51,805 nucleotides of DNA. Source: Acidimicrobiaceae bacterium. Lineage in GTDB: Bacteria > Actinomycetota > Acidimicrobiia > Acidimicrobiales > Bog-793. The notes beneath the pieces were generated by a model. That model worked only from the letters and a program-made list of their open reading frames with translations. It was not told the DNA's origin and made no database searches. Positions 1-8,294 of this stretch are shown piece by piece; the stretch's first letter is position 1; each line of letters starts with the position of its first letter. The stretch spans positions 1 to 51,805 of the forward strand of contig PLKG01000163.1 in the NCBI GenBank assembly GCA_003140595.1, given 5' to 3'. The position numbers and the translations under genes are program-made.

Positions 1-62
1 GGTGATGGCGGAGGTTGGTGATGGCGGAGGTTGGTGATGGCGGAGGTTGGTGATGGCGGAGG
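1..62. repeat. 16-bp tandem repeat, about 3.9 copies
   Basis: The unit GGTGATGGCGGAGGTT occurs three times in full and a fourth time without its last two bases, apparently identical in every copy. The period is not a multiple of three and the unit contains TGA, so the + strand has stops in all frames. On the minus strand it stays open and would encode a frame-rotating P/T/S/A/H-rich peptide. It lies downstream of the propeller gene's stop. The array touches the window edge, so its full length is unknown. Confidence 0.85.
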
Positions 63-172
63 AGCGGGTTGGCGGTGAAGAAGGTTGAAGGGGAAGCAGG
101 CCGCGGTCGAGGAGGACGAAGCGGCGGTGGTCGTCGAAGGGGGCTACGGACTTACAGACGCCGGGAACGGGG

Positions 173-2530
173 TCACCTGAACACGGCCAGCCGGTGCCAA
201 GCTGCGCCACCATCACTTGTCGCGTACAAGTAGCCTTCGCTGCTGCCTTCGGGCGCACTGAAGAGGACCCAGGCGTTCTCAGCGTTGAGGGCCGCCGTCG
301 CGAGCCATCTATACGCGTAGGGCAGCTGCCGCGAACTGGCCACGGGCCCTTGCTGGTCTTGTGCTCCGGGGGATGAGCGGATGTCCCAGTGCAAGCCGCC
401 GTCTCTGGTCGAACCGAGGGTGATGCTGCCGAGGTCCTCGTTCGTAGCCGTAAACCACGCCGTCGCCGGCGATACCAGCGCGAGCGCCCACTCACCCAGT
501 TCGAGCGGCACCGACTGTGGCCCGCCCGGGGAAGTGGGGACCTTCGGCCGGGCCACTCGTGCCTCGCTCGTCGAGCGCAGCACGTCCAGCCACGACCGGC
601 CGAGGTCAAGGCTGCGCAGCAGGTCGAAGGTGATAGGTACGCCCTGCATTTCCATCGGCCCTGCAGCCTGCGAGACGAGAATCCAGGCCGCCTTGCCATC
701 GCACCCGGCGATCGAAACGTTGCCTCCGAGTTTGTCGGGTTCGGCTCCAGGTGGCAGCACATCAGATGGCAGCGCGAGCCTCCAGCTGCGCCCTCCGGTT
801 GTGCTGACGAGCACGCCGTAGCGGTGATCCCGGGTGGCAGCGGCCCATCCGATACCCCTGTCGGTGAAACAGACGGGAACCGGCTCGTCCCCGCCCACGA
901 AGGCGCCAGGAACCTTCCAGCCCGGGGGAAGCCGAAGCGGCTGCCAGGTCACGCCCGCGTCGGACGTGACGAAAAGGCTCTGGCCTACGGCGACCAGGCC
1001 GTGGCTTGGCGACCAGAAGTCGATCCCCGACACCCCTCCTGCGACCGGGTGCAGGAGACCATGCCACCTCGCACCACCGTCGATGGTTCGCAGGAGCTCA
1101 CCGTTGTCCACTGTGAAGCCAACTTGTGTGTTGATGAAGTCGATCTCGCCGACCGGTGAGGTGATTCCCAGCCGGTCGACCCAGGAGCGGCCACCGTCGC
1201 TAGAGGTCATGAGCCCGGTCGCGCCTGCTGTAACGGCCAGATGGGGACCGACAATTTGGACTGCCGAGACGACGTAGCCCAACGACCATGACGCCTGTAC
1301 CGAACGAGAGATGGGCGCTGACTCCGGGTTCCACGTAACGCCTCGGTCGCTCGTGCGCAAGGCGATGACGAGACCGGCGCCTTGAACGAAGCCAGTGTCG
1401 GGCGAGGTGAACGAGACGGGCTGGCCCGACAAGGCGACCGGCGAACGGGTGAGGGTCCAGGTTTCCCCTGCATTGGTTGTCGCGATGAGCCCGCCAGGTG
1501 CCGCGACAACCCAGTCGAAAGCGTTGACGGGGTCGAACCAGTCGGCCGGTGTGCTCTGTATCGGGAGCGCGTGCGTGTCGACCACGCTGGCGATGTGCCA
1601 CGTGCGCCCCATGTCGAGCGATAGTTCGATGACGAGCCGAGAGGTCCCGACCGACACCGGCACGATGATGGTGGTTCCAGCCCGGCTCGAAATGAGATAG
1701 GGGGTGCCGACATCGGTTCCGCCCTGATCGAGAACGTCCCAGCGGCCCCACCCGCCAGACGGTGCGGGCAGTGGTGACGGAATCCAGTTGAGACCTCCGT
1801 CACGGGTGCTCCACACGAGCGGCCGTGCAGCTCCCTCCCCGCAGGCGCCGTAGGTCCACCAGCCGACGTCGGCGCTCGCGAACGCGATGTGTGGGGAACT
1901 GAACTCGGGACATGCCGTGTCCGCATACAGGGGCAGCGCGACGGCCTGCGGGGGCAGGCTCGTTGGCGGGAGCTGGCTCCAGGTGCGCCCGCCGTTGTCT
2001 GTGCGCCACCAGACCATCGTCAGCGAGTTTGTGGGGGGCGAGAAGTTGGTTCCTACTGCCAGCAGCCAGCCGTGCTCCGGGTCAGCAAAGTAGAGCTGAT
2101 CAGAGAGCAGGGGCATGTTCGGGGGCGGCGCGACTATCGGCAAGTCAGATAAGTACCAATGCCGTCCGCCGTCGGAGGTCCGGTAGACGCTCGTGGCGCC
2201 GGTCTGTTCCTCGCTAACAGCCCACGCGTCCTCAGGGCCGAGGAAGTAGCTCGCCACCAAGCCGAAACTGACTTGCGACGCCGGCTGGGACAGAACGACC
2301 CGCCAGTGGTTCCCGTCGTCGGCGCTCCGGAGCACTACGCCGGAGCCGTTCTCGATGTTGAACGACCAGACCACGCCGTGGGTCGTCGAGAGCAGGTTGG
2401 CGGCACCACCCACTGCTGCCGCGCTCTGTGCGGCTCCAGCAGCAGGAAGAGGTGAGGAACGACCGATTGCGAGGAAGGCGAACAGGACCACGGCCGTTGC
2501 TGCGAGACGCAGTTGCGATTGTCGTAGCAA
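173..2530 (-). CDS. Secreted Asp-box / Ycf48-like beta-propeller protein
   Basis: A 785-residue exported protein. Residues 1-35 form a typical signal peptide (basic MLRQSQLR, hydrophobic core, Ala-rich cleavage region). The rest is built of at least a dozen Asp-box (BNR-type) motifs such as TSDGGRHW, RTDNGGRTW, STRDGGLNW, TTNAGETW, TSSDGGRSW, RTIDGGARW and TSDGGAAWH, each closing a propeller blade, which suggests one or two Ycf48/sortilin/sialidase-like propellers. No sialidase catalytic arginine triad was recognised, so a binding or scaffold role is likelier than catalysis. The start is TTG with GGAG five bases upstream. It is separated by a long spacer from the integrase module; whether it is element cargo is unknown. 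Confidence 0.8.
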   Translation of the reverse strand: MLRQSQLRLAATAVVLFAFLAIGRSSPLPAAGAAQSAAAVGGAANLLSTTHGVVWSFNIENGSGVVLRSADDGNHWRVVLSQPASQVSFGLVASYFLGPEDAWAVSEEQTGATSVYRTSDGGRHWYLSDLPIVAPPPNMPLLSDQLYFADPEHGWLLAVGTNFSPPTNSLTMVWWRTDNGGRTWSQLPPTSLPPQAVALPLYADTACPEFSSPHIAFASADVGWWTYGACGEGAARPLVWSTRDGGLNWIPSPLPAPSGGWGRWDVLDQGGTDVGTPYLISSRAGTTIIVPVSVGTSRLVIELSLDMGRTWHIASVVDTHALPIQSTPADWFDPVNAFDWVVAAPGGLIATTNAGETWTLTRSPVALSGQPVSFTSPDTGFVQGAGLVIALRTSDRGVTWNPESAPISRSVQASWSLGYVVSAVQIVGPHLAVTAGATGLMTSSDGGRSWVDRLGITSPVGEIDFINTQVGFTVDNGELLRTIDGGARWHGLLHPVAGGVSGIDFWSPSHGLVAVGQSLFVTSDAGVTWQPLRLPPGWKVPGAFVGGDEPVPVCFTDRGIGWAAATRDHRYGVLVSTTGGRSWRLALPSDVLPPGAEPDKLGGNVSIAGCDGKAAWILVSQAAGPMEMQGVPITFDLLRSLDLGRSWLDVLRSTSEARVARPKVPTSPGGPQSVPLELGEWALALVSPATAWFTATNEDLGSITLGSTRDGGLHWDIRSSPGAQDQQGPVASSRQLPYAYRWLATAALNAENAWVLFSAPEGSSEGYLYATSDGGAAWHRLAVFR

Positions 2531-2856
2531 GGACGCTCCAGCGCCGCGCCGGCACGAGTGTGCCAGGCAGGACCGGAGGTCTCTGCAAGTTCGATCAAGA
2601 AACGACAGAACGGGTGGGCAGATTCGCGCAGTCGAGATGGTAATCGCCGTTCCGCCTGCGGAAGCGTCGCTTCAGATGTATTTGCGCGTCACGGATAGCC
2701 TGGACGCCCCAGTGCCTCTTTAGTAGGAGCTGTCGTCGGGACGGCTTCGCAGAGGAGGCACCGTGTCCGTCCGCGACACCAACCAAATGTCATGCCGGCC
2801 AGACAAGACCGCTTGGTGGCGACCGCCCACCCCGATCTCGAACCACATTTTCACAC
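2531..2856. other. Intergenic spacer between propeller gene and excisionase-like gene
   Basis: No convincing coding frame. The right end holds a short imperfect hairpin (ACCAC, ten bases, GTGGT) just before the excisionase-like start. No copy of the tRNA-Pro 3' end was found here, so the far attachment site of the integrated element is not in this spacer. Confidence 0.5.
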
Positions 2857-2874
2857 GTGGTCAAGGGGCTGAGC

Positions 2875-3120
2875 ATGTCTGATCGAGCAGCTGCTCAACG
2901 TGTTGTTCTCAGCGATCAGAGGAAGCGGCCCTTGGAGTCGCTTCCGATGCTGCTCGATGGCTCCGGTGTCTCGCGGCACCTTGGGATCACCGAGCGACAC
3001 GTTCGTCGCCTCGTATCAGAACGTCGCATTCCCTTTGTGAAGGTCGGTCGGTTCGTGCGATTCGACCCGATTGCCGTTGCCAGTTGGCTCGAACGAACAA
3101 CGGTGAAAACGAGCCGGTGA
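2875..3120 (+). CDS. Excisionase-family helix-turn-helix protein
   Basis: An 81-residue DNA-binding protein of the MerR-like excisionase (Xis/AlpA) type. The C-terminal half has the usual layout: LGITERHVRRLVSERR (helix-turn-helix), then IPFVKVGRFVRFDP (wing) and VASWLER (final helix). ATG at this position is preferred because AAGGGG lies six bases upstream; an in-frame GTG 18 bases earlier is the alternative. It sits 134 bases before the integrase on the same strand. Such proteins usually bend att DNA and favour excision, or regulate the integrase. The role here is inferred from family and position. Confidence 0.75.
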   Translation: MSDRAAAQRVVLSDQRKRPLESLPMLLDGSGVSRHLGITERHVRRLVSERRIPFVKVGRFVRFDPIAVASWLERTTVKTSR

Positions 3121-3254
3121 CACAGCGCTTCGATAGCATCCCTGCGCGCCGTGATGCGCGTCTTGTGAACGACGTCCTCGTCGATCGCCACCCATGCAAC
3201 TCCGTAGGGCCAGTCCGCGTCGGCCCGCTAGCGAAGTCGTTGTGAGGAGGTCCG

Positions 3255-4508
3255 GTGGGTCAACGAGGTCGCAGACACTTTGGTTCCGTGCGCAGACTGC
3301 CTTCGGGGCGATTCCAAGCCAGTTACTGGAACGAAGGGATCCGTCACGTTGGTGAGGACACGTTTCCGACAAAGACTGATGCTTTCGCCTACCTCTCCAC
3401 CGTCGAGACCGACCTGAGGCGCGGAACTTGGATCGACCCCGAGGCCGGCCGGAAGATGTTCGCCGACCTCGCTGATGGGTGGTTGGTCTCAAATCCAGTC
3501 AAGCGCTCAAGCACGATGCAGCGCGACGAGGCGATCGTTCGCAATCATCTCCTTCCGGCGCTCGGAAGCGCGGCGGTCGGCTCGATCACGCGGGTCCGGA
3601 TTCAGGATCTCGTGAATGTGTGGGCAACCGATCGCGCAGCGAGGACGGTTCGCCGTCAGTTCGACGTTCTCAGGGCGATCTTCGCCTACGCGGTCGCAAC
3701 CGATGCCCTGCTGCGGTCACCATGTCGTGGTGTCAAGCTGCCAGCGGTCGAGGCTCGCGATCGACACTCGCTCACGCCCGGCGACGTATTGAGAATCGCC
3801 GACGCCACGCCGGAGATGTACCGCCCGATGGTTTGGATCGGCGCTGTGCTCGGACTGCGTTGGGGCGAGGTCGCCGGCTTGCAGGTCAGAGCGCTGGACT
3901 TCGTTCAAGGAACGATCACGGTGGCCACTCAGCTTGGTCGCGACGGTCGACTAGGCCCCCCGAAGTCGGCCGCGGGGAGACGGGTCCTCGGGACACCTGC
4001 TGCCCTCCTCGAGTTGCTCGAAGCCCACCTTGGCGCTCGGTATCCGGCCGCAAGTGAGGAGACGGATCTTGTGTTTGTCGCACCGGCAGGCGGCCCACTC
4101 GACTACTCGCACTGGCGGCGGCGAGTTTGGCTGCCCGCGACATATGCAGCTGGAGTTCCAGCTACCGGGTTCCACGATCTTCGTCGTGCGGCCACCACCG
4201 CTCTTCTTCTCGAGGGCGTAGACGTGAAGACCGCGCAGGTCAGACTCGGTCACAGCGATCCGCGGCTCACCATCGCCGTTTACGCCCAAGCCACGAATGA
4301 GGGCGATCGGAACGCCACCGCCAAGCTCGGAGCGCGCTTTTTTCCCCAAGCCCGTGAGGCTCAAAGTCCTCGAACAGGAGATTCGAAGCTCAATTCGAAA
4401 CTCGAGCTACGCGCACGTAGCGCGCACGACGGCTCTTGTAGTGGTGTCAGCCGAGCCGATCGTAAGCCCGTGACCAGGAGAAACGCTGGTCGGGAAGGCG
4501 GGATTTGA
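3255..4508 (+). CDS. Tyrosine-type site-specific integrase
   Basis: A 417-residue phage-type integrase. It has an N-terminal arm-binding region (DTFPTKTDAFAYLSTVE), a SAM-like core-binding domain (about residues 75-160), and a catalytic domain with the full tetrad set: R202 (GLRWGEV), H307 and R310 (HDLRRAA), H333 (LGHSD) and nucleophile Y343 (VYAQA). The start is GTG with GAGGAGG four bases upstream. The tail after Y343 is about 74 residues, longer than usual, and its last codons are read through the 3' end of the convergent tRNA-Pro gene. The C-terminus therefore depends on the att sequence and would change on excision. Likely catalyses integration and excision of the element to its left. 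Confidence 0.93.
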   Translation: MGQRGRRHFGSVRRLPSGRFQASYWNEGIRHVGEDTFPTKTDAFAYLSTVETDLRRGTWIDPEAGRKMFADLADGWLVSNPVKRSSTMQRDEAIVRNHLLPALGSAAVGSITRVRIQDLVNVWATDRAARTVRRQFDVLRAIFAYAVATDALLRSPCRGVKLPAVEARDRHSLTPGDVLRIADATPEMYRPMVWIGAVLGLRWGEVAGLQVRALDFVQGTITVATQLGRDGRLGPPKSAAGRRVLGTPAALLELLEAHLGARYPAASEETDLVFVAPAGGPLDYSHWRRRVWLPATYAAGVPATGFHDLRRAATTALLLEGVDVKTAQVRLGHSDPRLTIAVYAQATNEGDRNATAKLGARFFPQAREAQSPRTGDSKLNSKLELRARSAHDGSCSGVSRADRKPVTRRNAGREGGI

Positions 4509-4563
4509 ACCCGCGGCCTCAGCGTCCCGAACGCTGCGCGCTACCAAGCTGCGCTACTTCCCG
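4487..4563 (-). tRNA. tRNA-Pro (anticodon CGG), CCA encoded
   Basis: The reverse strand folds into a complete cloverleaf. The acceptor stem CGGGAAG pairs perfectly with CTTCCCG, the D arm is GCGC/GCGC, the anticodon stem is CAGCG/CGCTG with loop TTCGGGA (anticodon CGG at 4527-4529), and the T arm is GCGGG/CCCGC with loop TTCAAAT. Discriminator A is followed by a genomically encoded CCA. G37 after the anticodon fits proline tRNAs. The integrase stop codon lies inside its 3' part, marking this tRNA as the integration target. Confidence 0.96.
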
Positions 4564-4576
4564 TAGACGGGAGCCG

Positions 4577-5407
4577 TTACTGCTCGGCACCGCCTTGTTC
4601 GGTCATCGTAGCCGCTGGCGCCTGCACGACGACCTTGGCCACCCGCCTGCGATCCATTCTCGTAACCCGGAAGGTCCAGCCAGAGAACTCGAGCTCATCG
4701 CCCTCTTCTGGGATCCGGTCGAAACCTTCGAGCAGAAAGCCCCCGAGAGTCACATAGCCGCGGACAGGAATCGGGATCCCGAGCTCGGAACGCACGTCGT
4801 CGACGCCGCACGAGCCGTCGACCAAAAAGCGCGACTTGTCGACTCGCTCGATCGCGGGCAGTGAAGCCTGGTCGAACTCGTCCCTCAGATCACCGACGAG
4901 CTCGCTCACGAGATCGTTGATCGTCAGCACGCCGGCAACGCCTCCATACTCGTCCACTACCACGGCAAAGGCGCGCCGTGCCCGGCGCATCTCGGCCAGG
5001 ATCTCGAGGGCGAGCCGGGACTCGGGTGCTATGTAGGGCTCGCGAACCCGTTTGGCGACGTCGAGGACCGGCGAGCCCTGGTCGTCGCTCCCTCCGACAG
5101 CCAGAATGCCTTCGATCCCGAGCGGCCCGGGGTGGAACAAGTCCTTCACGAACAAAACCCCGAGCAAGTGGTCGAGGTCGTCCTGATATACGGGGAAGTG
5201 ACTGTGGCCGGAGCGCCGTACCGCGCGTGCCACGTCATCGAGCGTGACCGGTACCGCGAGGGCGATGACGTCGACGCGAGGCGTCATCACCTCTCTTGCC
5301 GTGGCGTTTCGCATGGACTCGAGGCCTTTGCGAATCTGTCTCTCCTGTTCGGAGACCTGCGCCGACGGCTGGCGGCCGAGCCTACGGGCCTGTGGGCGGA
5401 GCTTCAT
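4577..5407 (-). CDS. CorC/HlyC-type protein with CBS pair (no DUF21 membrane domain)
   Basis: 276 residues in the order: N-terminal linker, a Bateman pair of CBS domains (from about residue 35; REVMTPRVDVIAL, SHFPVYQDDLDHLLGVLFVKDL, then RRAFAVVVDEYGGVAGVLTINDL), and a C-terminal CorC_HlyC domain (about 195-270; FLVDGSCGVDDVRSELGI, GYVTLGGFLLEGFDRIPEEGDE). The family is linked to Mg/Co efflux or to regulating membrane transporters through nucleotide binding. Its length matches soluble CorC rather than the 420-residue membrane forms. It lies 27 bases downstream of the receiver-domain gene, probably in one transcript with the ArsA pair. Substrate is not inferable. Confidence 0.85.
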   Translation of the reverse strand: MKLRPQARRLGRQPSAQVSEQERQIRKGLESMRNATAREVMTPRVDVIALAVPVTLDDVARAVRRSGHSHFPVYQDDLDHLLGVLFVKDLFHPGPLGIEGILAVGGSDDQGSPVLDVAKRVREPYIAPESRLALEILAEMRRARRAFAVVVDEYGGVAGVLTINDLVSELVGDLRDEFDQASLPAIERVDKSRFLVDGSCGVDDVRSELGIPIPVRGYVTLGGFLLEGFDRIPEEGDELEFSGWTFRVTRMDRRRVAKVVVQAPAATMTEQGGAEQ

Positions 5408-5434
5408 CGGTCGTTGACGTCCGGCTCCCGACTG

Positions 5435-5854
5435 TTAGCGATCAACGACGAGTGGAAGCGGCTTGTAGGACTCGTCGTGGAACGTGCCGCCGTCTAGCAC
5501 AGCTCGGGCGGCACGCCGGATCCTGATCGCGTCCAGCGGCTTGACCAGCCAGCCCTCTGAAGCAGACCGCCGAGCGAGGAACACGTCGGCCCGGCGGTCG
5601 AGCAGGATTATGACCGGGACATGGGGGATCCGGCCACCTGACTCTTCTAGATGGAGGTCCAAACAGATCGCCATCCCACCCATGTTGCCAACCTGCAGGT
5701 CGGTGATCACGAGGTCAGGCGGGTCCTGCTCGACGGCAGGTCTCACGTCCTCGCCGACGCGGAGCTCGTAGATCTCGGTCTCGTCGCCTTCGAGGGCAGA
5801 TCTCAGCTCCTCAAGGACTGACTCGGAGTCACTGACGATCAGGATGACTTCCAC
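5435..5854 (-). CDS. Stand-alone response-regulator receiver domain protein
   Basis: 139 residues covering a single CheY-like receiver domain and a short tail, with no output domain. The phosphoacceptor lies in PDLVITDLQVGNMGG (second D) and the conserved lysine in GWLVKPLD. The N-terminal acidic patch is reduced (IVSDSES rather than a DD pair) and the usual switch Thr/Ser appears replaced in VIILLDRRAD, so signalling may be atypical. It starts 26 bases inside the 3' end of the upstream ArsA-like gene, implying translational coupling. No histidine kinase is present nearby. Confidence 0.75.
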   Translation of the reverse strand: MEVILIVSDSESVLEELRSALEGDETEIYELRVGEDVRPAVEQDPPDLVITDLQVGNMGGMAICLDLHLEESGGRIPHVPVIILLDRRADVFLARRSASEGWLVKPLDAIRIRRAARAVLDGGTFHDESYKPLPLVVDR

Positions 5855-7031
5855 GATCGGAGATTAGTTGTCCTCCGAGCAGGTGGCGAGCGACGGCTTG
5901 GAGACCTTCGATGTCGTGAACGTCCTCGCTGAGAAATGGGACCCTCACCACAGGCGCGGGTTGCACCTGTCCGGCCAGATCGGCGACGTATCGCTCCTCT
6001 CTAGAGGCGACACAGAGGAACTCATCGAGGTTGCGGAGGAGCTCTCCGTAGGCACGTGGATCTGCAGGTGCCGAGTCCGGCGCGACTAGGCGAGTTTGCG
6101 TCGGAGACGGACCGTCGTTCCCCTGGGCAGTCGACCTGACGGCGGTGGCGGGCTCGGGCCCGAAGCTGGAGAAGAGACGGTTCACGACCATTGCGCTCAC
6201 AGCTATGGAGCTTTCTGCCAGGCGTCGGGCGAAGAAACGCGCCTCGTCGATCGAGTCCCCGCGCGGCGCCACCACGAGCACGAAGGCCGTTCCAGGGTCC
6301 GCCAGCAAGTCCTCGACACGGCGTGCCCGGTCCCGGAAGCCCTCTTCCATCCCTTCGAAAGCTCGGAAGAAGGCCATTGCATCCTCGACTATCTCCGATC
6401 CCGCGACCCGGGAGATCGTGCGCAACAGCGCATTTGCCGCAAGCGTCATCGCCTTCATGTAGGCGCGGGTCGGCATGAGCAGGAGCCGGAACACCCGGTT
6501 CTCGAGAAAGCTGTAGAGCCGCCGCGGCGCGTCCACGAAATCGAGCGCGTGCCTCGTTGGGGGCGTGTCCACGACGACAAGATCGAATCCGCCTTCGGAG
6601 TGCAGCTCGTAGAGCTTCTCCATCGCCATGTACTCCTGCGTGCCCGACAGCGCCGAAGTCAGATTGCGATACAGGCGATTCTGGAGGATCCGGTCCGCTT
6701 GCTCGCTCGACTGTGAGTAACGGACGATGAGATCGTCGAAAGTGCCCTTTGCGTCGAGCATGACCGCGGACAGCTCGCCACTCCAGTCGCCCGCGATTAG
6801 CCGAGGTGTGTTGTCGAGTTTCTCCAGACCGAGCGCGTCGGCAAGCCGGCGCGCCGGATCGATCGTCACCACGCAGGTCTTGCGACCCTGCTCGGCGCCA
6901 GCGAGGCCTATTGCGGCCGAGACTGTCGTCTTTCCCGTGCCGCCCGACCCACAACACACGATGACGGTCTTCCCGGTGACAAGAGCAGAAAGGTCAGAAC
7001 ATGGTCCGGGCGCCACTTCGTCCTCGCTCAT
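5829..7031 (-). CDS. ArsA/Get3-family ATPase (first of an adjacent pair)
   Basis: 400-residue P-loop ATPase of the deviant Walker A type (CCGSGGTGKTTVSAAIGLAGAEQG), with the ArsA switch region VTIDPARRLADALG and DLVVVDTPPTRHALDF. No arsenite-binding cysteine triad was seen, which argues against an arsenite pump. Actinobacteria carry such ATPases in pairs beside a whiB gene (mycobacterial Rv3679-Rv3680, described as Get3-like), and this layout matches. ATG at 7031 is chosen; an in-frame GTG at 7040 is possible. It follows the partner ATPase after a gap of about 20 bases, and its 3' end overlaps the receiver-domain gene. Confidence 0.85.
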   Translation of the reverse strand: MSEDEVAPGPCSDLSALVTGKTVIVCCGSGGTGKTTVSAAIGLAGAEQGRKTCVVTIDPARRLADALGLEKLDNTPRLIAGDWSGELSAVMLDAKGTFDDLIVRYSQSSEQADRILQNRLYRNLTSALSGTQEYMAMEKLYELHSEGGFDLVVVDTPPTRHALDFVDAPRRLYSFLENRVFRLLLMPTRAYMKAMTLAANALLRTISRVAGSEIVEDAMAFFRAFEGMEEGFRDRARRVEDLLADPGTAFVLVVAPRGDSIDEARFFARRLAESSIAVSAMVVNRLFSSFGPEPATAVRSTAQGNDGPSPTQTRLVAPDSAPADPRAYGELLRNLDEFLCVASREERYVADLAGQVQPAPVVRVPFLSEDVHDIEGLQAVARHLLGGQLISDRGSHPDRQ

Positions 7032-7053
7032 CCCCGGCACCCAACAGACCGCG

Positions 7054-8040
7054 TCATGCCGCGTCCTCGGCTCGAAGTGCTTCGACCGCGGCCCCGAGAG
7101 CGTCAGAGAGCATCCCCAGCTGTTCGGGACCGAGGTCTGCGCTGAACTCGTAGGGCAGGAGCAGCTGTGGCAGCGGCAAGCTGGCGCGAAGACGCTCCAG
7201 TTGGACTGCTTGGAGCTCCTGGCGGGAGAACCGGAATCTTGCAGCGGCTGCCAGACGTTCCGCTTCAGCGGGGCCCGGTGGATCGGCGTCTGCCGCCTCG
7301 GCCGCAGCCACCGGATCTGTGAGGAGGTGTCGGAACACCGGGTAGCACGAGTTCACGACGACAGGCGCGAGTGCGACGCCGACGAGGTCCTCAAAACGGT
7401 AGGCCGTCTCGATGAGCTCGTTCACAGGAGTCTCCTCCGGCAGACTTACGAGCATGACCTGGCACCGGGCAGGGTCACGCAGCAGCTCGACGACCTCCTG
7501 GGCCTGGCCACGAAGTGGACCTCCTCTGGCCGCGTCCATCAACCCGAGGGCGCTCGTGAGGAAGGTAACCGCGTGGCCTGCAGCCGGCGCATCAAGGACA
7601 ATCAGGTCCGACGTGCCGGCACGCTCGAGTTGCTTGACCTTGCCGAGCACAAGGACCTCTCGGATGCCGGGTATGGCGGTCGCCACTACCTCTAGCACGC
7701 CTGTCGACACGAGGCGTTTCGCGACACGCCGCAATCCGTGGTTCTCCAGATACTCAACGAGCGCGTCGTCCGGGGTGATCACCCGTCCCCTCACGCGGCC
7801 ACCGCTGCCGGCTGACTCGTAGAGGACCGACTCGTCGTAGTCGAAAGTTGCTTCCAGCCCGAACAGGACGGGCAGGCCGCCGGCGTCGTCGAGCTCTATC
7901 ACGAGTACTTCGAGGCCTGTGTCCGCTGCCATGCGGGCGAGCGCGGCTGTAACAGTCGTCTTTCCCACCCCGCCCTTGCCGGCGACGACAACGACGTTGC
8001 TCTGTCGGCAGAACGCTTCCCGATCCATTCCCGGCGACAC
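7054..8040 (-). CDS. ArsA/Get3-family ATPase (second of the pair)
   Basis: 328 residues with the P-loop VAGKGGVGKTTVTAALARMA near the N-terminus, then VLVIELDDAGGLPVLFGL and a LIVLDAPAAGHAVTFL switch II. GTG at 8040 is preferred because AAGGAG lies nine bases upstream; ATG at 8028 is the alternative, and the frame stays open far upstream without homology. It is the first gene of a run of four (ATPase, ATPase, receiver protein, CorC-like protein) and is divergent from whiB. By analogy with mycobacterial Get3-like pairs it probably works as a heteromer with its neighbour; the client is unknown. Confidence 0.85.
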   Translation of the reverse strand: MSPGMDREAFCRQSNVVVVAGKGGVGKTTVTAALARMAADTGLEVLVIELDDAGGLPVLFGLEATFDYDESVLYESAGSGGRVRGRVITPDDALVEYLENHGLRRVAKRLVSTGVLEVVATAIPGIREVLVLGKVKQLERAGTSDLIVLDAPAAGHAVTFLTSALGLMDAARGGPLRGQAQEVVELLRDPARCQVMLVSLPEETPVNELIETAYRFEDLVGVALAPVVVNSCYPVFRHLLTDPVAAAEAADADPPGPAEAERLAAAARFRFSRQELQAVQLERLRASLPLPQLLLPYEFSADLGPEQLGMLSDALGAAVEALRAEDAA

Positions 8041-8294
8041 TACCGCCCGCTCCTTGCGCCTTTTTTCGCCGAGCAGTCCACAAGAGCCCCTTGTGAGGAC
8101 GGTAGGGGCGGCAGTAGCGTCGCGCTGAGCGGGACCTGACGACGTTTGCGCAGGTCCACGCTGGTGGCGCCTATCAGGTGCATCGTCGAGCGACGGCCAT
8201 GGGGGACGTTCGCGGACGGGGTATCGGGAACAGACAGGCGCCGCGGAGTGGCCGGCGCTGAGCGTGCCGTGGGGCCAGACGAGGAGAGGCCGTG

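Larger units (their letters stand above)
2857..4508 (+). mobile_element. Integration module (excisionase-like + integrase) at tRNA-Pro
   Basis: A small MerR/excisionase-type winged-helix gene is followed by a tyrosine recombinase that converges on a tRNA gene and ends inside it. This is the usual edge of an integrative element or prophage that used the tRNA 3' end as attB. The element body should lie to the left of the tRNA. Only this end can be recognised, and no phage structural or conjugation genes are visible, so it may be a remnant or extend beyond the window. Confidence 0.6.

Noticed and set aside
1-62. Tandem array considered as a CRISPR
   Set aside because: Units are contiguous with no spacers, the unit is only 16 bases, and no cas genes are present.
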